A DNA stretch of 64,000 bases. Origin: Aspidiotus rigidus. Taxonomy: Eukaryota > Arthropoda > Insecta > Hemiptera > Diaspididae. The notes under the pieces were generated by a model, which was not told the origin of the DNA, did no database searches, and was given only the letters and a program-made list of their open reading frames with translations. The position numbers and the translations under genes were made by a program. Of this stretch, positions 47,859 through 57,799 are shown piece by piece; the stretch's first letter is position 1, and every line of letters begins with the position of its first letter. Location: contig JAVHKY010000004.1 in NCBI GenBank assembly GCA_035079385.1, positions 14,415,001 to 14,479,000 of the forward strand, written 5' to 3'.

Positions 47859-48255
47859 ACATAAATGATCCCCTCAAAGAATATGAGAATGAACAAGGAA
47901 ATAACATAGAAATTGACGAGCTCCTAATGAAAAATATAATAAAAAAACTAAACAATATGAAGGCTAATGGCCATGATGATATCTCCAATAAAATGCTCAA
48001 AATAATTAACAAACAGTCCCCAGAAATCTTCAAAACAATTTTTCAGAAACTTTTAAGCATGAACTATTTCCCAGAAACGTGGAAACTAGGTAAAATAAAA
48101 CTCTTGAATAAACCTAATAAGAATCCTGCTGAAATAAACTCATATAGACCACTAACCTTACTGCCCACCCTTGGAAAAGTTTATGAGAAAATAATAAAAT
48201 ATTATCTCAATCAAGAAATTGAAAAACTTAGCATTTTTCATGAACTACAATATGG
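47821..48255 (+). pseudogene. LINE reverse transcriptase N-terminal part (inverted segment)
   Basis: Frame open from about 47821: IFPNINDPLKEYENEQ, then KKLNNMKANGHDDISNKML (the K--K-PG-DGI region), FPETWKLGKIKLLNKPNKNP, INSYRPLTLLPTLGKVYEKI and IFHELQYG, cut at the target duplication. The order ends where the minus-strand segment would continue after a gap of about 40 residues, which includes the QYGFR block end and the first catalytic Asp. Confidence 0.88.
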
Positions 48256-48399
48256 AAACAATACGTAATTACTAATTAATAATTTATAGACTGCATTATA
48301 AACTTTGATATCTCTGTTTGGCAGATCGTACTTATCTACGTAGGAGATTGGTGCTGGTCGGCCATAGACCGCATAATTATAAGACCCGTATTTAGTTTT

Positions 48400-48880
48400 C
48401 TGGGGATATGCTGGTTGGCTTCAAATCGACATCGATCTAGAGTCAACCTCTTTTAGCATTCAGTGGAATGTGCAGTCATAATCATCATGACAGTCAATCT
48501 CAATCATGCTGTATCAGTGCAGCTATGATCGAATTGACGCACTTTTGACGTCAGTTTTCAGTCGGTATCAAAATCTGAAACCAGTAGTCACCTCAATTCT
48601 GAAATCTTGTTAGACTGTGCACTCGAAATCGACTCGATGTGGACGTCGATTACAAGTCTTATATCATGAATAATCGACCCGAAAACGACGTCGATTTTCG
48701 GTCAACATCAATCTATCGAACAGAAATTCGACTGAATTTTGATTTCGATGATAAGTTGACTTCCAGTCATTTTGGGTCCATTGGTGGTCGACATTGGGCG
48801 GAACTAGATCGACTCGAAATCAACGTCGATATGGAGTCGAGATGGCTCATTGGGATGGAGTGGGCGAACCATACCAAAAT
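48400..48880. repeat. GTCGA/TCGAC-rich repeat, right part
   Basis: TCGACATCGATCTAGAGTC, ATCGACTCGATGTGGACGTC and ACTCGAAATCAACGTCGAT recur. The open frame at 48639-48905 is a by-product of this vocabulary. Confidence 0.55.
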
Positions 48881-48899
48881 TACATCATTTGTCCCATCT

Positions 48900-49690
48900 G
48901 ATTGAGGTATTAATGAAAAATGAGAAAAAGAGAGAAAGTAAGCGGATGTAGGCTAATTCTCATCCCTCTATCCCAATTGTATAGCCATCGCAACGTTCCT
49001 GACGCTTATTTAGAACACTTGACCGTCCCCATTGTCTTTTGGATGAACTTTTTTATTTGATTAGTTTACTCCATTTGCCTTTCTCCCCTCTTATTACCCT
49101 CACATCCTTGATCGACTAATCTAGTTTGTTTTTCTTTTTTGTCATGGATATGTCTCTCAAGGCTGGGTGTCTATCTGAAATTTGCGTCGCGAAATGACGT
49201 CACGACTTCAACTCTCATGGACTGAGCTATAGGACTCGAATTGTGGAAAGAATGATCTCAAATAATACTCCGGGTTTTCAAAATTAGGCAGCACGGTTGG
49301 TTGCAGAAGGAGTAGAAGTGAGCTCACCCATACTGCCTATATTCGGGTACCCGGCATACTATTATTTTTCACGCTTATCTAACATTATGGTAAACGAGTA
49401 AAGCTCAGTCCATACACGCCAGTATTAGAATATAGTCAAAGAGTCATGAGGCGATGACGTCATAAATGACCTTGACCTACTCTAGTGACTTCTAAATTTA
49501 AGTTATACTTCTTTGAAACCTGTATCCTGAGTCTCCATTATACTAGGCGTAACATATAGTAGCTTTAACCTTTATTGTACCAATAAATTTTGCCCAGGGT
49601 GTTGTATGACGTCATCAGTAATCTCAACCTGCTTAGGCTTGAAACTTTCTCAAACATAGTGGATGGGGTAAGTTAAAAAAGAGGTGAGGA
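48900..49690. repeat. MITE-like element and CRE-bearing repeats
   Basis: ATGGACTGAGCT at about 49217 and AGCTCAGTCCAT at about 49404 enclose about 190 bp that match 54395-54585 (GTGGAAAGA, then CACGGTTGGTTGCAGAAGG versus CGCGGTTGATTGCGGAGGG). TGACGTCA lies at 49195, 49455 and 49607; the second is followed by TAAATGACCTTGACCTA. Confidence 0.6.
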
Positions 49691-49739
49691 AAGGCGTCAC
49701 ACTATTGCATATTTGGCCATAAACTGATATATCGCGGTG

Positions 49740-50120
49740 AAATTTGATACATACATCAATGTTGATCTATTCGATATTATCATGATCGATGAAGTCGAAA
49801 GCTTGTTCGGTCCCTTCTCACTCCTAACTGAGCTTTCATCAAGAAGTTTTGAATTATTTGAAGGAAAGACACACATATTCATGAGTTGGTATTTTTTGGG
49901 GAAGGAAAATATCCTTAGTTTTTTTCATATTTCACATACCAATTCCTTTACTATAAGAAATCTTGGTTTACCTGTGATTTCACTAGTCGCAAAGGCTATC
50001 AAAAATAAAATTAGATTTTGTGGAGGAATTTGAAAATTCAACATTATAGGAAGCTATTTCTAGAAAAACAGAGGAAAATTTAATAGAGGAACCTAAGAAG
50101 AAAGAAATATTATGATCTTC
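49740..50120 (+). repeat. Second copy of the LINE-derived segment seen at 6555-6740
   Basis: ATTATCATGATCGATGAAGT, then ATCAAGAAGTTTTGAATTAT and TTTGAAGGAAAGACACACAT match 6562-6670. The open frame 49737-50033 may be a leftover of an RTE-type polyprotein after the endonuclease domain. Confidence 0.5.
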
Positions 50121-51890
50121 GGTATGTTAGCTGAGTAGAAGAATTTCAACCACTGTGTACCCGCGACTGGTCTAAGGCAGGAAATTTATACAATTTATAG
50201 ATTGGCTGGGTAACCTCCCCATCCCATCCCGAGAAAATGATCCTTATAATACTCTAACAATGAAAATTTAAAGAATAAAAAGTCGATGAAACCATTAAAA
50301 AAGTGAGGCGAGCTTTTCTTCAAAATTCTTTCCTAAATCCGTTCTTAATTGGATCTGCTTGAGTGGGAAATCGCAAATTATGTGAATAGGTTTTAGGGAA
50401 AAGAGGGACAGACATAATACCACGGCTTAAGGAATCTAATGTTGGAAAAAGTACTTCTCTTTTTCGGTTCTTGAAGGTTTTAGTGTACTTTGAGAAGATT
50501 CTGTTGGTTAATTATTTATCGTTCTCTTGTAATGTAGAAAATATTTCATAAACACGATTTGCTTCGTGCAGTTCCAATCATTCTAATACTAAGAAGAATA
50601 AATGATTTTTCCTTCACGTATTTGTACTTGGACAGATTTATTTCAAAAATATTATGATGTCATTTTTCTCGACGAATTTCTTTGGTGTACGCAGAAAAAA
50701 CGATAACATGTTCTTAGCGCAGTGCAGTATCGAGTTAAAACGATCCTCTATAATTGATGACTCATTATCAAATGAGGAGAAAAAAAAAATGAAAAAAATA
50801 ATGTCAAAATTAAAGGAAAACAAAATTTTCCATCTGATTCGATGTGTTTTCAGTGTTGGTAAAATATTTAATGCGTCATTTGAATAATTATGCAAAAGTA
50901 CTTCACGCGTTAAACAGAGATTCGTATCGAATTTGGACTTTTACTTATTTCTCTAACCTAAGAACGAATCCGTTACAACTTCTCAATCTTCATCTCGTTG
51001 GGGGGCAGTTTGATTTCGTGGAAAAACTCGCGGATGATTCATTTCCGAATGAATCGAACGCGATGAGTGTCGGAATAATATTTGTACATCCTATAGCTAT
51101 TATGATTCATTAGAAATAATTTAGATATCGTATAAAATTAGTTTTTGTAGGATATTAAAACACGTGATAATAAATTGGTGAATATGACTACTGCTAACAC
51201 TGTTTCGTAGGCAGTCATTCTTCGACTGTATTGTCGAGGAAGTGCAATATATAGAAAAAAGTAGGAGACAGCGTACGGTTGCTTGTTGCTGGATTATTCG
51301 TTGGCATTGATTACGACGTCGAAAAGCAGTTATTATCTCATTTAACTTCATGACCGCTGCTTCGTAGCGAAAAACATCCATGTACAAGTAAAGAAGACGA
51401 TCTCCATGTTTTTTCGCCGTAACTTTCTGTAGAATTGATGGCTGCAGTAGATGTAGTTTTTCAAAATGACTCCAACAATACTAAGAAGTGCAAGTGTACG
51501 TAAGTCTTTCAGCTTGAGCAGCTTAAAAACTATGTACTGTTCATCTATTCTCGAACTATTCAAGGAGACTCATTATTGGTTATTCGCTTGTTCAAAAGCG
51601 TATTCTCTCCCTCTCCCTCCTCCGCCTCCAGGATTTCCAGATCAGGCTTCAATCAACTTACGGAGCTGTTTTTCATAACATCGATAAACTTTTCAATCAA
51701 ATTGAGATGGCTCTTGATGGTGAAAAAGTACTTACAATCTCTGCATGGTTCAAGACTCATCCTCTTGAATACGAGGCAGAAAAGATTCCACGCAAGTAAA
51801 GTTTTCGAACCCCTTGAAAATATTCGTGATGGAATTTAAAAAGTTTGGAAAATATCTTCACCTTTATTAAATTTCTCATTCTATTGATTA
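50121..51890. other. Intronic; no recognisable gene
   Basis: Several 70-90-codon frames (50638-51113, 51121-51563, 51466-51839) overlap on both strands and show no motif. Confidence 0.35.
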
Positions 51891-51894
51891 ATTT

Positions 51895-52870
51895 GAGATC
51901 CCTGTTAACGTCTTCGAAGTGGACCTCTCTCCATGCTGGTTGCCGACGATCGCCCCGAATCTGACATCCTCGAAACGGATAAAACTCTGTGAAACATCCT
52001 CTTCTGGTCTAGATATGTGGACGATAATCTTTGTATTTGGCACGGTTCGTTACCTGATCTTCATTCATTCTTGAATACTCTCAACTCGTACAACCCCGCA
52101 ATTTCTTTTATTGTGGAAATTAGAGACAACCACCTTAATAACCTCGAACTAACAATCTCTCTCTAAGAGACTAATAACGTCCTCCAAACTGAATTCGAGA
52201 TCTTTAGGAAACTAACATTCACGGGTGTATCCCCGCCCACCATCACATAAACTGGCTGCAATAAACTCGGCTATTCATCGACTGGTCCACCTCCCTCTAA
52301 CATCTGAAGCTCAACAACTCGAAAATGGTGCGATCCGCAAATTTGCCCAAATCAATAACTTGAATCCGCAAGGAACGACTCCGCACCCTGCTGTCCGCAA
52401 ACCGTGACCTCCCTCAATCTGCCCCCGAAAGATGGATACGGCTACCTTAACTTGAAGAACCCTATGAGAAATTGTCGACTACGTTGAGAAAATACGGATA
52501 CCGGGTAGGCTTCTACCCATTCTTCACAACCTCTAATCTCTTTCGCCTTGAAGACCCTTTGCCATCCTCACAGAAATCGGGAATCTACAGATTGAAATGT
52601 GGAGATTGTGACTAGAAAATTCCGCGTATGTCTCCAAGAACACAAACAAGCGTATACCAAAGGGAATGGAAACCAATCTGCGTTCGCTGCCCACTGCCTC
52701 CAAACAGGACATAATCACAAGATTCTTTCGTCCTCTTTTCTCCCCTCATGTACCAGAGGTTATGATGGTATGAATCGATTGGAAGAAGCTGAGACTATTG
52801 CTGCTGTAACAGCTGGCCAAAACGTGCCCAACGATTTAGAATCTACTTACATAAATTCATTCATTCAGTT
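51895..52870 (+). mobile_element. Penelope-like element, reverse transcriptase to GIY-YIG, degraded
   Basis: Plus strand, with several frameshifts: NILFWSRYVDDNLCIWHGSL (YVDD at 52014-52025), HSFLNTLNSYNPAISFIVEI, FRKLTFTGVYPRP, then AAINSAIHRLVHLPLTSEAQ, ENGAIRKFAQINN, LRKYGYRVGFYPFFTTSNLF, SGIYRLKCGDC with the GIY at 52580-52588 (the YIG partner is missing), CLQEHKQAYTKGN and SAFAAHCLQTGHNH. This gives reverse transcriptase, connector and GIY-YIG nuclease in the right order, so about the last 300 residues of a Penelope-like protein are represented. Confidence 0.85.
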
Positions 52871-53039
52871 TTTCTATGGATATCGTCTCTCCTCACCTGT
52901 CTAATCCTGATTCCGTCCTGATATATTTCTTGTTTACGTTCTTGTTCTTCCCTTTATTCAATTACCTGATGCCGTCTTTTCATATATTTGATTCTAGTCC
53001 TGATAATGATCGTCCTTGCACAATCAAAACTGGTAGAGT

Positions 53040-53925
53040 TTTAAGGGTCTATAAGAATTGATCGCAGGAAATTGATCATGTACGAAAATTTAACGCGCGG
53101 CATTGATCTCAAAAGAAAACTTATCGCAGAACCCTAGAAAATACCTGAAAAGTAGAAGAAGTATCAGGAATGCTTCTCTCATTTGTCGCAAGCCGTCATG
53201 AGGCGTATCAGTGAAGCTAGCTTAAAAAAAAAGATACGAAACCGATAATGATTTCTCTTTACAATTAATGCGTCATCAGGCGGCTCTCGCAAGATGATGT
53301 CGAGGCAGCCTCTGAAGCTCTCATCGAATCAAATATTACACCAGAAGATGACAAATGCTGTGGTGTTCTCAACTACTTTGAAGATACCTGGGTGGGACAT
53401 CCACAGCGAAATCGTCCAAGACAATCACCAAAATTTCCAATTAGAATCTGTCGAAAGTTGTGGCCCAAAAACCACGAATGCAGTTGATTTGAATCGACAT
53501 TGAGTATAAATCACCCCGATCCATGTAAATGTGTTGCTGCTCTTTTACATGAACAAACTTTAATGGCAGGAAAAGTTCGAACAAAATGTTGCTGGTGAAT
53601 CGGTTATGAAGCGGAGAAAATATCTCGACACAGCTCCGCCATTGCTGAATGTAGTCAGTGGCTTTGATACGTGCCCAATCCTTGATTATTTGAGGGCTGT
53701 AGCTCACAACATCTCCTACTAAATTTGATTATTTGAAAGTACAACTTTTCAGGTGATGATGAAAATTTTTTGCGATCAATTTTCCTGTGGATCAATGCCG
53801 CGCGACAAATTTTAGGTGCGTTAAATTTTCGCACATAATCAATTTCCTACGATCAATTCTTTTAAATAAATTTTCTCGCGGTCAATTTTTCCGCGGTCAA
53901 ATCTTCTGCACCCGAGTTTTAATTG
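53040..53925 (+). mobile_element. MULE (Mutator-like) remnant between long inverted repeats
   Basis: Outer arms: AGAATTGATCGCAGGAAATT, GATCATGTACGAAAATTTAA on the left (about 53054) and the reverse complement of a very similar text on the right (about 53750-53870). Extra ATTGACCGCG-type sub-repeats lie outside it to about 53910. Inside, broken plus-strand frames read KYQECFSHLSQAVMRRISEA, DDVEAASEALIES, CGVLNYFEDTWVGHPQRNRP, RQSPKFPIRI and HPDPCKCVAALLHEQTLMAG. This is the sequence pattern of the C-terminal MULE/FLYWCH-associated transposase domain common in insect genomes. No 9-bp target duplication was found. Confidence 0.7.
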
Positions 53926-54186
53926 ATTAAATGATTGAAACCAGTTGTTCCCTCTTTCTTCTGATTCAAATTTTAACTGACTTTCACCAATGTTTTTATA
54001 GGTACCTTTAGATTTGGTTGACATGACTATCTGCTTAATGGGCTAAGATGATTACTAAATTCAAAACATTGTTTTAACATCGATAGGCTCAGATACCTAA
54101 TACTTTAAATCATACACAAAATGGGTGGTGCACCAAAATGAAATTACAAATTCGGTTTTTCCGATAGGCTCAGATCTTTGACTATA

Positions 54187-54380
54187 GTCCATTCCAGTTA
54201 AGAATGTCAGTAAATCGAAGGCAATGCGGTGTCAGTGGCATGAAGGGAATTGCGAAATTCGCACTGAGAGCGTCGAGCAGCACGACGCTTCTCGTCTCTC
54301 ATTGGCCGAGAAATTGACGTACTAGAACTCACACATTGTGGTCGCCTTTTGAATTACTGACACTCTTAACTGAAGTGGAC
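54187..54380. mobile_element. Tc1/mariner-like MITE, 27-bp inverted ends, TA duplication
   Basis: GTCCATTCCAGTTAAGAATG at 54187 and, inverted, GTCCACTTCAGTTAAGAGTG at the other end, three mismatches over 27 bases. TA on both sides. The element has no coding capacity. Confidence 0.8.
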
Positions 54381-54394
54381 TATATATACCTCTT

Positions 54395-54585
54395 AAGGAC
54401 TGACTAAGACGACGTTTACCCGTGGAAAGATATGATAAGAAAATAAGATGCGGAGGACTCGGAATAGGCGACGCGGTTGATTGCGGAGGGAAAAGTATCT
54501 GTTACTCCTCCGCGTAGTCACCCGCGCTGCCTTTCGCCCACGCTCGTTTAACATTCCAGTATATGGACGAAGCTCAGTCCATAAG
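54395..54585. mobile_element. MITE of the family also present at 49217-49407
   Basis: Ends AGGACTGA / TCAGTCC, with an interior matching the copy at 49.2 kb, including a pair of inverted words GGAGGGAAAAGTATCTG and CTCCTCCGCG. Confidence 0.55.
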
Positions 54586-54811
54586 AGGTATTTAGTCAAA
54601 GGCTCAAATACCTAATACTTACTTTAAATCATACACAAAATGGATGGTGCACCAAAATGAAATTACAAATTCCTGTAATCAATTAATTAATTTATTTTTA
54701 TTCATCTATTTATTTATATTTTATTTTTTATATATTGACATATTTAATTAATTAATTTTATTTATTTATTTATTTATTTACTTACTTATTTATTTGTTTA
54801 TTAGTTTATTA

Positions 54812-55257
54812 CAGTGGAAACTCTATATAACGAATTTGAAGGGACCACAAAAAAAATTCGTTATATAGAAAATTCGTTAAAAAGAAATTCATTTTTTTTC
54901 TTATTTTTACGAAGTTCCACATTTTGAATGATAAAAATTTTCAAATTTCACCTGAAAGTTGACATTGTTAGAAGGAAATGTTGAAACATTCGTCAAAATT
55001 CAAATTTTCTGGAGAAAATATTCAAATGTTTACCAAAGAATCAGAATTTTCAGAAAAGTTTGAATTCAGGCCAGAAATCGACATTTTTTGGGGAAAAATG
55101 ACAAGATTTCTGTAGAAAATTCGTTATATAGAGTGAATTGTTCGTTATAAAGAGATTTTTTAACACGTAAAATTCATTGAAGGGGGAGGGACCGAGGAAA
55201 AATTCGTAATATAGAGGAATTCGTTATATAGGGGTTCGTTATATAGAGTTTCCACTG
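54812..55257. mobile_element. pogo/Tigger-like MITE with TA duplication
   Basis: Begins CAGTGGAAACTCTATATAAC and ends with the exact reverse complement GTTATATAGAGTTTCCACTG; TA flanks both ends (54810-54811 and 55258-55259). The CAGTNGAAACTCNATATAACGAA form is characteristic of pogo-like elements. The interior of 446 bp repeats AAATTCGTTATATAGA several times and has no open frame. Confidence 0.9.
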
Positions 55258-55259
55258 TA

Positions 55260-55970
55260 TTTTACTTATTTAGTTTCTTTCCTTCTTTCTTTCTTTCTTT
55301 CTTTATATGATAGGGAGGACTTGAAACAATTTTGTTCTCTAAGTCTTGAATATTAAGGAAGGGACTTCAAAAATTTTAATGGATTTTGGAAAATTTGAAT
55401 TTTCTCAATTTAGTTCCACACCACCCTAGAGGTCGAATTGATAGTGCCTTTTTTTTATAGTGGTTTTCCCAAAAGGCCTATAAATCTCATCAGTAAAACA
55501 AATTCAACCTATAGAACAAGTTCCTTGCGTTCCACATTTAACATCGTTAAGAAAGCCTCAATTTTTTCAATTTCGTGAACTCCCTCTTTTCTCGAAAACA
55601 TTTTTTAAGGCTCTTCTCTTTGTACGGGAAAATCCTTCAAAATTTTTTTTCTCCTTGCACGTATAAAATACTCCCTAAATCCCTCTTTTATTGTCATTAT
55701 TATTAATTTTTTAATTCATTTTGTGGTTATCACCATCTTGACACTTCATTATACGTTGGTTTTGCCTATTTCTGTGTTTCAATTATTTTACTTTGCTAGG
55801 TACGTGCTTGTACCTCCTCCATCGTTTTATAATATCAATCAGATGATGATGATCTAATTTTCGGATATACCCCCTTGCTTTTCTGAACCAGTTTACAGGT
55901 AGTTAATCAACCTATCTCCAAGCTTTTTGTTAGTATTGAAAGCTCATTATGATAAGTTAGATAGATACTT
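55260..55970. other. Intronic; dispersed repeat fragment
   Basis: A (CTTT)n run at 55276-55300; a degenerate minus-strand repeat head (AGAACAAGTTCCTTGCG) at 55512-55530. No gene. Confidence 0.4.
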
Positions 55971-55972
55971 AC

Positions 55973-56027
55973 ACCACTTTCTGAGGAAGCTCCTCGTGAG
56001 CTTGGCGTACAATTTCCCGTTATGCAT
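55973..56027 (-). CDS. CD36-family scavenger receptor (class B), coding exon 1 (partial gene)
   Basis: First coding exon of a class B scavenger receptor. On the minus strand an ATG at 56027 opens 18 codons (MHNGKLYAKLTRSFLRKW) plus one base. A good donor (gtaagt, plus-strand acttac at 55967-55972) follows. The leftover T joins the GG that opens the exon at 38697 to make a second Trp, giving RKWWFV, the usual lead-in to the first membrane helix of CD36/SR-B/SNMP proteins. The short basic N terminus would be cytoplasmic. The family binds lipids, lipoproteins, microbes or pheromones as a two-pass membrane protein. Which subgroup this is cannot be decided from 102 residues. The exon is short, so identification rests on the phase match and the continuity of the protein across the junction. 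Confidence 0.8.
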
Positions 56028-56143
56028 TTTGAAGGTCGCAAAAATATTGCGATGATTCGAAGAGTGACGAGTTACTCGTGGGTGATGCTTTCACTTTTTT
56101 CTCGGTACGGTCGTTCGTCGCGTCACACTAATTTCAGATCATT

Positions 56144-56157
56144 GTGACACGTGTCAC
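56144..56157. promoter_or_regulatory. 14-bp palindrome GTGACACGTGTCAC with CACGTG core
   Basis: A perfect palindrome about 117 bp upstream of the CD36 start codon, containing the E-box CACGTG. In its neighbourhood (56040-56160) the sequence is richer in CpG than the surroundings. This fits a 5'UTR or proximal promoter. Which bHLH factor might bind, or whether the site works, is not visible. Confidence 0.35.
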
Positions 56158-56159
56158 GG

Positions 56160-57430
56160 ATCGATAGGTGGCGAAAAAACAACAACAATAACAAAAAAAA
56201 AGAGGAACGAACTCTAGAAGATTACTTCGGCACTGAACTTTCATTCACGAATTACATTATTACACTCGGGCACCGATTTTCAAACATCACACTTGCAAAT
56301 CACCCGTAATCTAGAAAATACAAAATACAATTAGGATGAGCTCAAAGATAATGTAAAATTGATGGCGTAGCGGTGAAAAAGTGGTTGTCGGAATCGCATT
56401 GACCCTGAGAAGTAATTTTATCTCGCGTTACTAGCTTTGGTCAAGGAAGATTTTCCGTAGGTACGTATCTTGACAAAATATTGCGTCTCGATGTCCGGCG
56501 AAATTATCTAAATAGACGATCGCGGATGGCTTTCGTGTGTCGCTTTTCTTTCTTCAGCACTCGCGTTAAAGACGGAATGTGGTCTCGAATAGCAAGAATA
56601 CTGGTACGAAGATTTAAGAAGAAAGACGATAATATAATTGTTTCGAAATCGCAAAAATCCCAACCAGACACTGACAATATTAGTACGGTCGCTTTCATTA
56701 GATGTCACCAAGAGATGGCTAATGATCGATTCTCGATAATGAGGAGGCCTAATCATGACCGACTGTTCACGTGAATAAGACCGAAAAATATAGAGCTTTT
56801 TCTTTCATGAATGTAGATCTACATTCCGAGAGTTTCTAACGATCGTGGATCGATCAGCAAATGGATTTGTTGTGTTTATTTCTTACCGACGCGAACGAAT
56901 TTGAGGAACCTGTTGTACGAGAGAACGATCATTTACTGTCTTACAAATTGAGCCGTTGGCATCAAGCTGATGAATTTTCTCTCGACCTTTCTTGAGATGT
57001 CTTTAAACGAATTTTACCAGGGGATGCCAATAAAAACGCACTCTGCATCGAATGAGTTTTTTGATGTTGCGACGACTACACCGGATGAAAAGAATGCTCT
57101 GAGGTTAAAATTGGAAAAAATCGTTGAAAATATATGGAATGAAAATCCGCAGAGATTTTCAGCAAAACGAGATCTCTACAAATTTTCTCTCATTAAAGAA
57201 GATGACTGAGAACAGTCAAACCATTCTACAGCTTATCGTCAACAATTTCTCCAAATTATGTCTTATGATCTTAGATACTCGAAAATTCTTCAAACTAATC
57301 TATCGAACCTTGTTGTTCTATAAGGATGATTTATCTGGGAAAAATGTCTACTGGCCACCGTCCTTCCGGCAAATTGTGGTTCCGAGAGAAGCAATGACTG
57401 TTCGGGAATGTGTCTTTTGGGAAAATTTGC
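56160..57430. other. Region upstream of the CD36 start; no second gene recognised
   Basis: Locally CpG-richer near 56470-56600. The frames at 56481-56774 and 56970-57453 have no known domain. Confidence 0.35.
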
Positions 57431-57439
57431 GAATACCCT

Positions 57440-57790
57440 CTGATCTGATTTGAGGACTTCCACCATCGAGTCGAGCTATACACGTATATCAGACGACTTG
57501 GAAAGATTTCTAACCCAGAGTTGTGTATGATGGATTATGCTTCCGAGAGGATGAGGACTTTACGAAAAAAATGCACGGGAACTTTAAGAGGAGTAGGGGA
57601 GACTTGAAAAGATTCTGATCATGAAGCAATATTAAGACCACGTACAGCTAGTTTTGGATTCTGAAAAATGTTGACCTCTAGCCTCATATATGAGGGAAGA
57701 GGGCGGAAGCTATTTAGCAAAACGTATTCGGAAGGGTTCATGGTAACGATTGGTGGGGGTGAAGACTTGCAAAAACTCCTCCCGTGAAGT
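57440..57790 (+). repeat. Dispersed repeat units (GAGACTTG family), diverged
   Basis: GACTTGGAAAGATTTCTAAC, then GGGGAGACTTGAAAAGATTC, then ATTCTGAAAAATGTTGACC show unit-like spacing as in the 10.1-10.6 kb copy. Confidence 0.5.
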
Positions 57791-57799
57791 GGGTAGGTT

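Larger units (their letters stand above)
46141..48255 (-). mobile_element. LINE (R1/I-like) insertion with 5' inversion and 15-bp target duplication
   Basis: The insertion is flanked by AAACAATACGTAATT at 46126-46140 and 48256-48270. Its 3' end on the minus strand is a (TAAA)n tail next to the left duplication. The 3' part of the open reading frame runs on the minus strand (46503-47858). The upstream part of the reverse transcriptase is on the plus strand (47821-48255). In element order, the 5' segment has been turned around and its 3' end lies at the outer edge, with about 40 residues lost between the segments. This is exactly the product expected from twin priming. Confidence 0.92.
54085..54680. 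repeat. 70-bp direct repeats enclosing two TA-type MITEs
   Basis: GGCTCAGATACCTAATACTT, AAATCATACACAAAATGG, then GGTGCACCAAAATGAAATT occur at about 54087-54156 and 54603-54676. Between them are the two MITEs at 54187-54380 and about 54395-54585. Confidence 0.7.
38698..55972 (-). other. Intron 1 of the CD36-family gene (about 17.3 kb)
   Basis: Bounded by donor gtaagt at 55967-55972 and the acceptor ending at 38698. It holds the 33-bp minisatellite, two Penelope-like fragments, the foldback element, the twin-primed LINE, a MULE remnant and several MITEs, all described separately. No exon of another gene was recognised inside it. Confidence 0.75.

Noticed and set aside
48639..48905. 88-codon plus-strand frame (DVDYKSYIMNNRPENDVDF...)
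   Set aside because: Its text is the GTCGA-rich repeat read in one frame; the acidic appearance comes from the repeated GTCGAT words.
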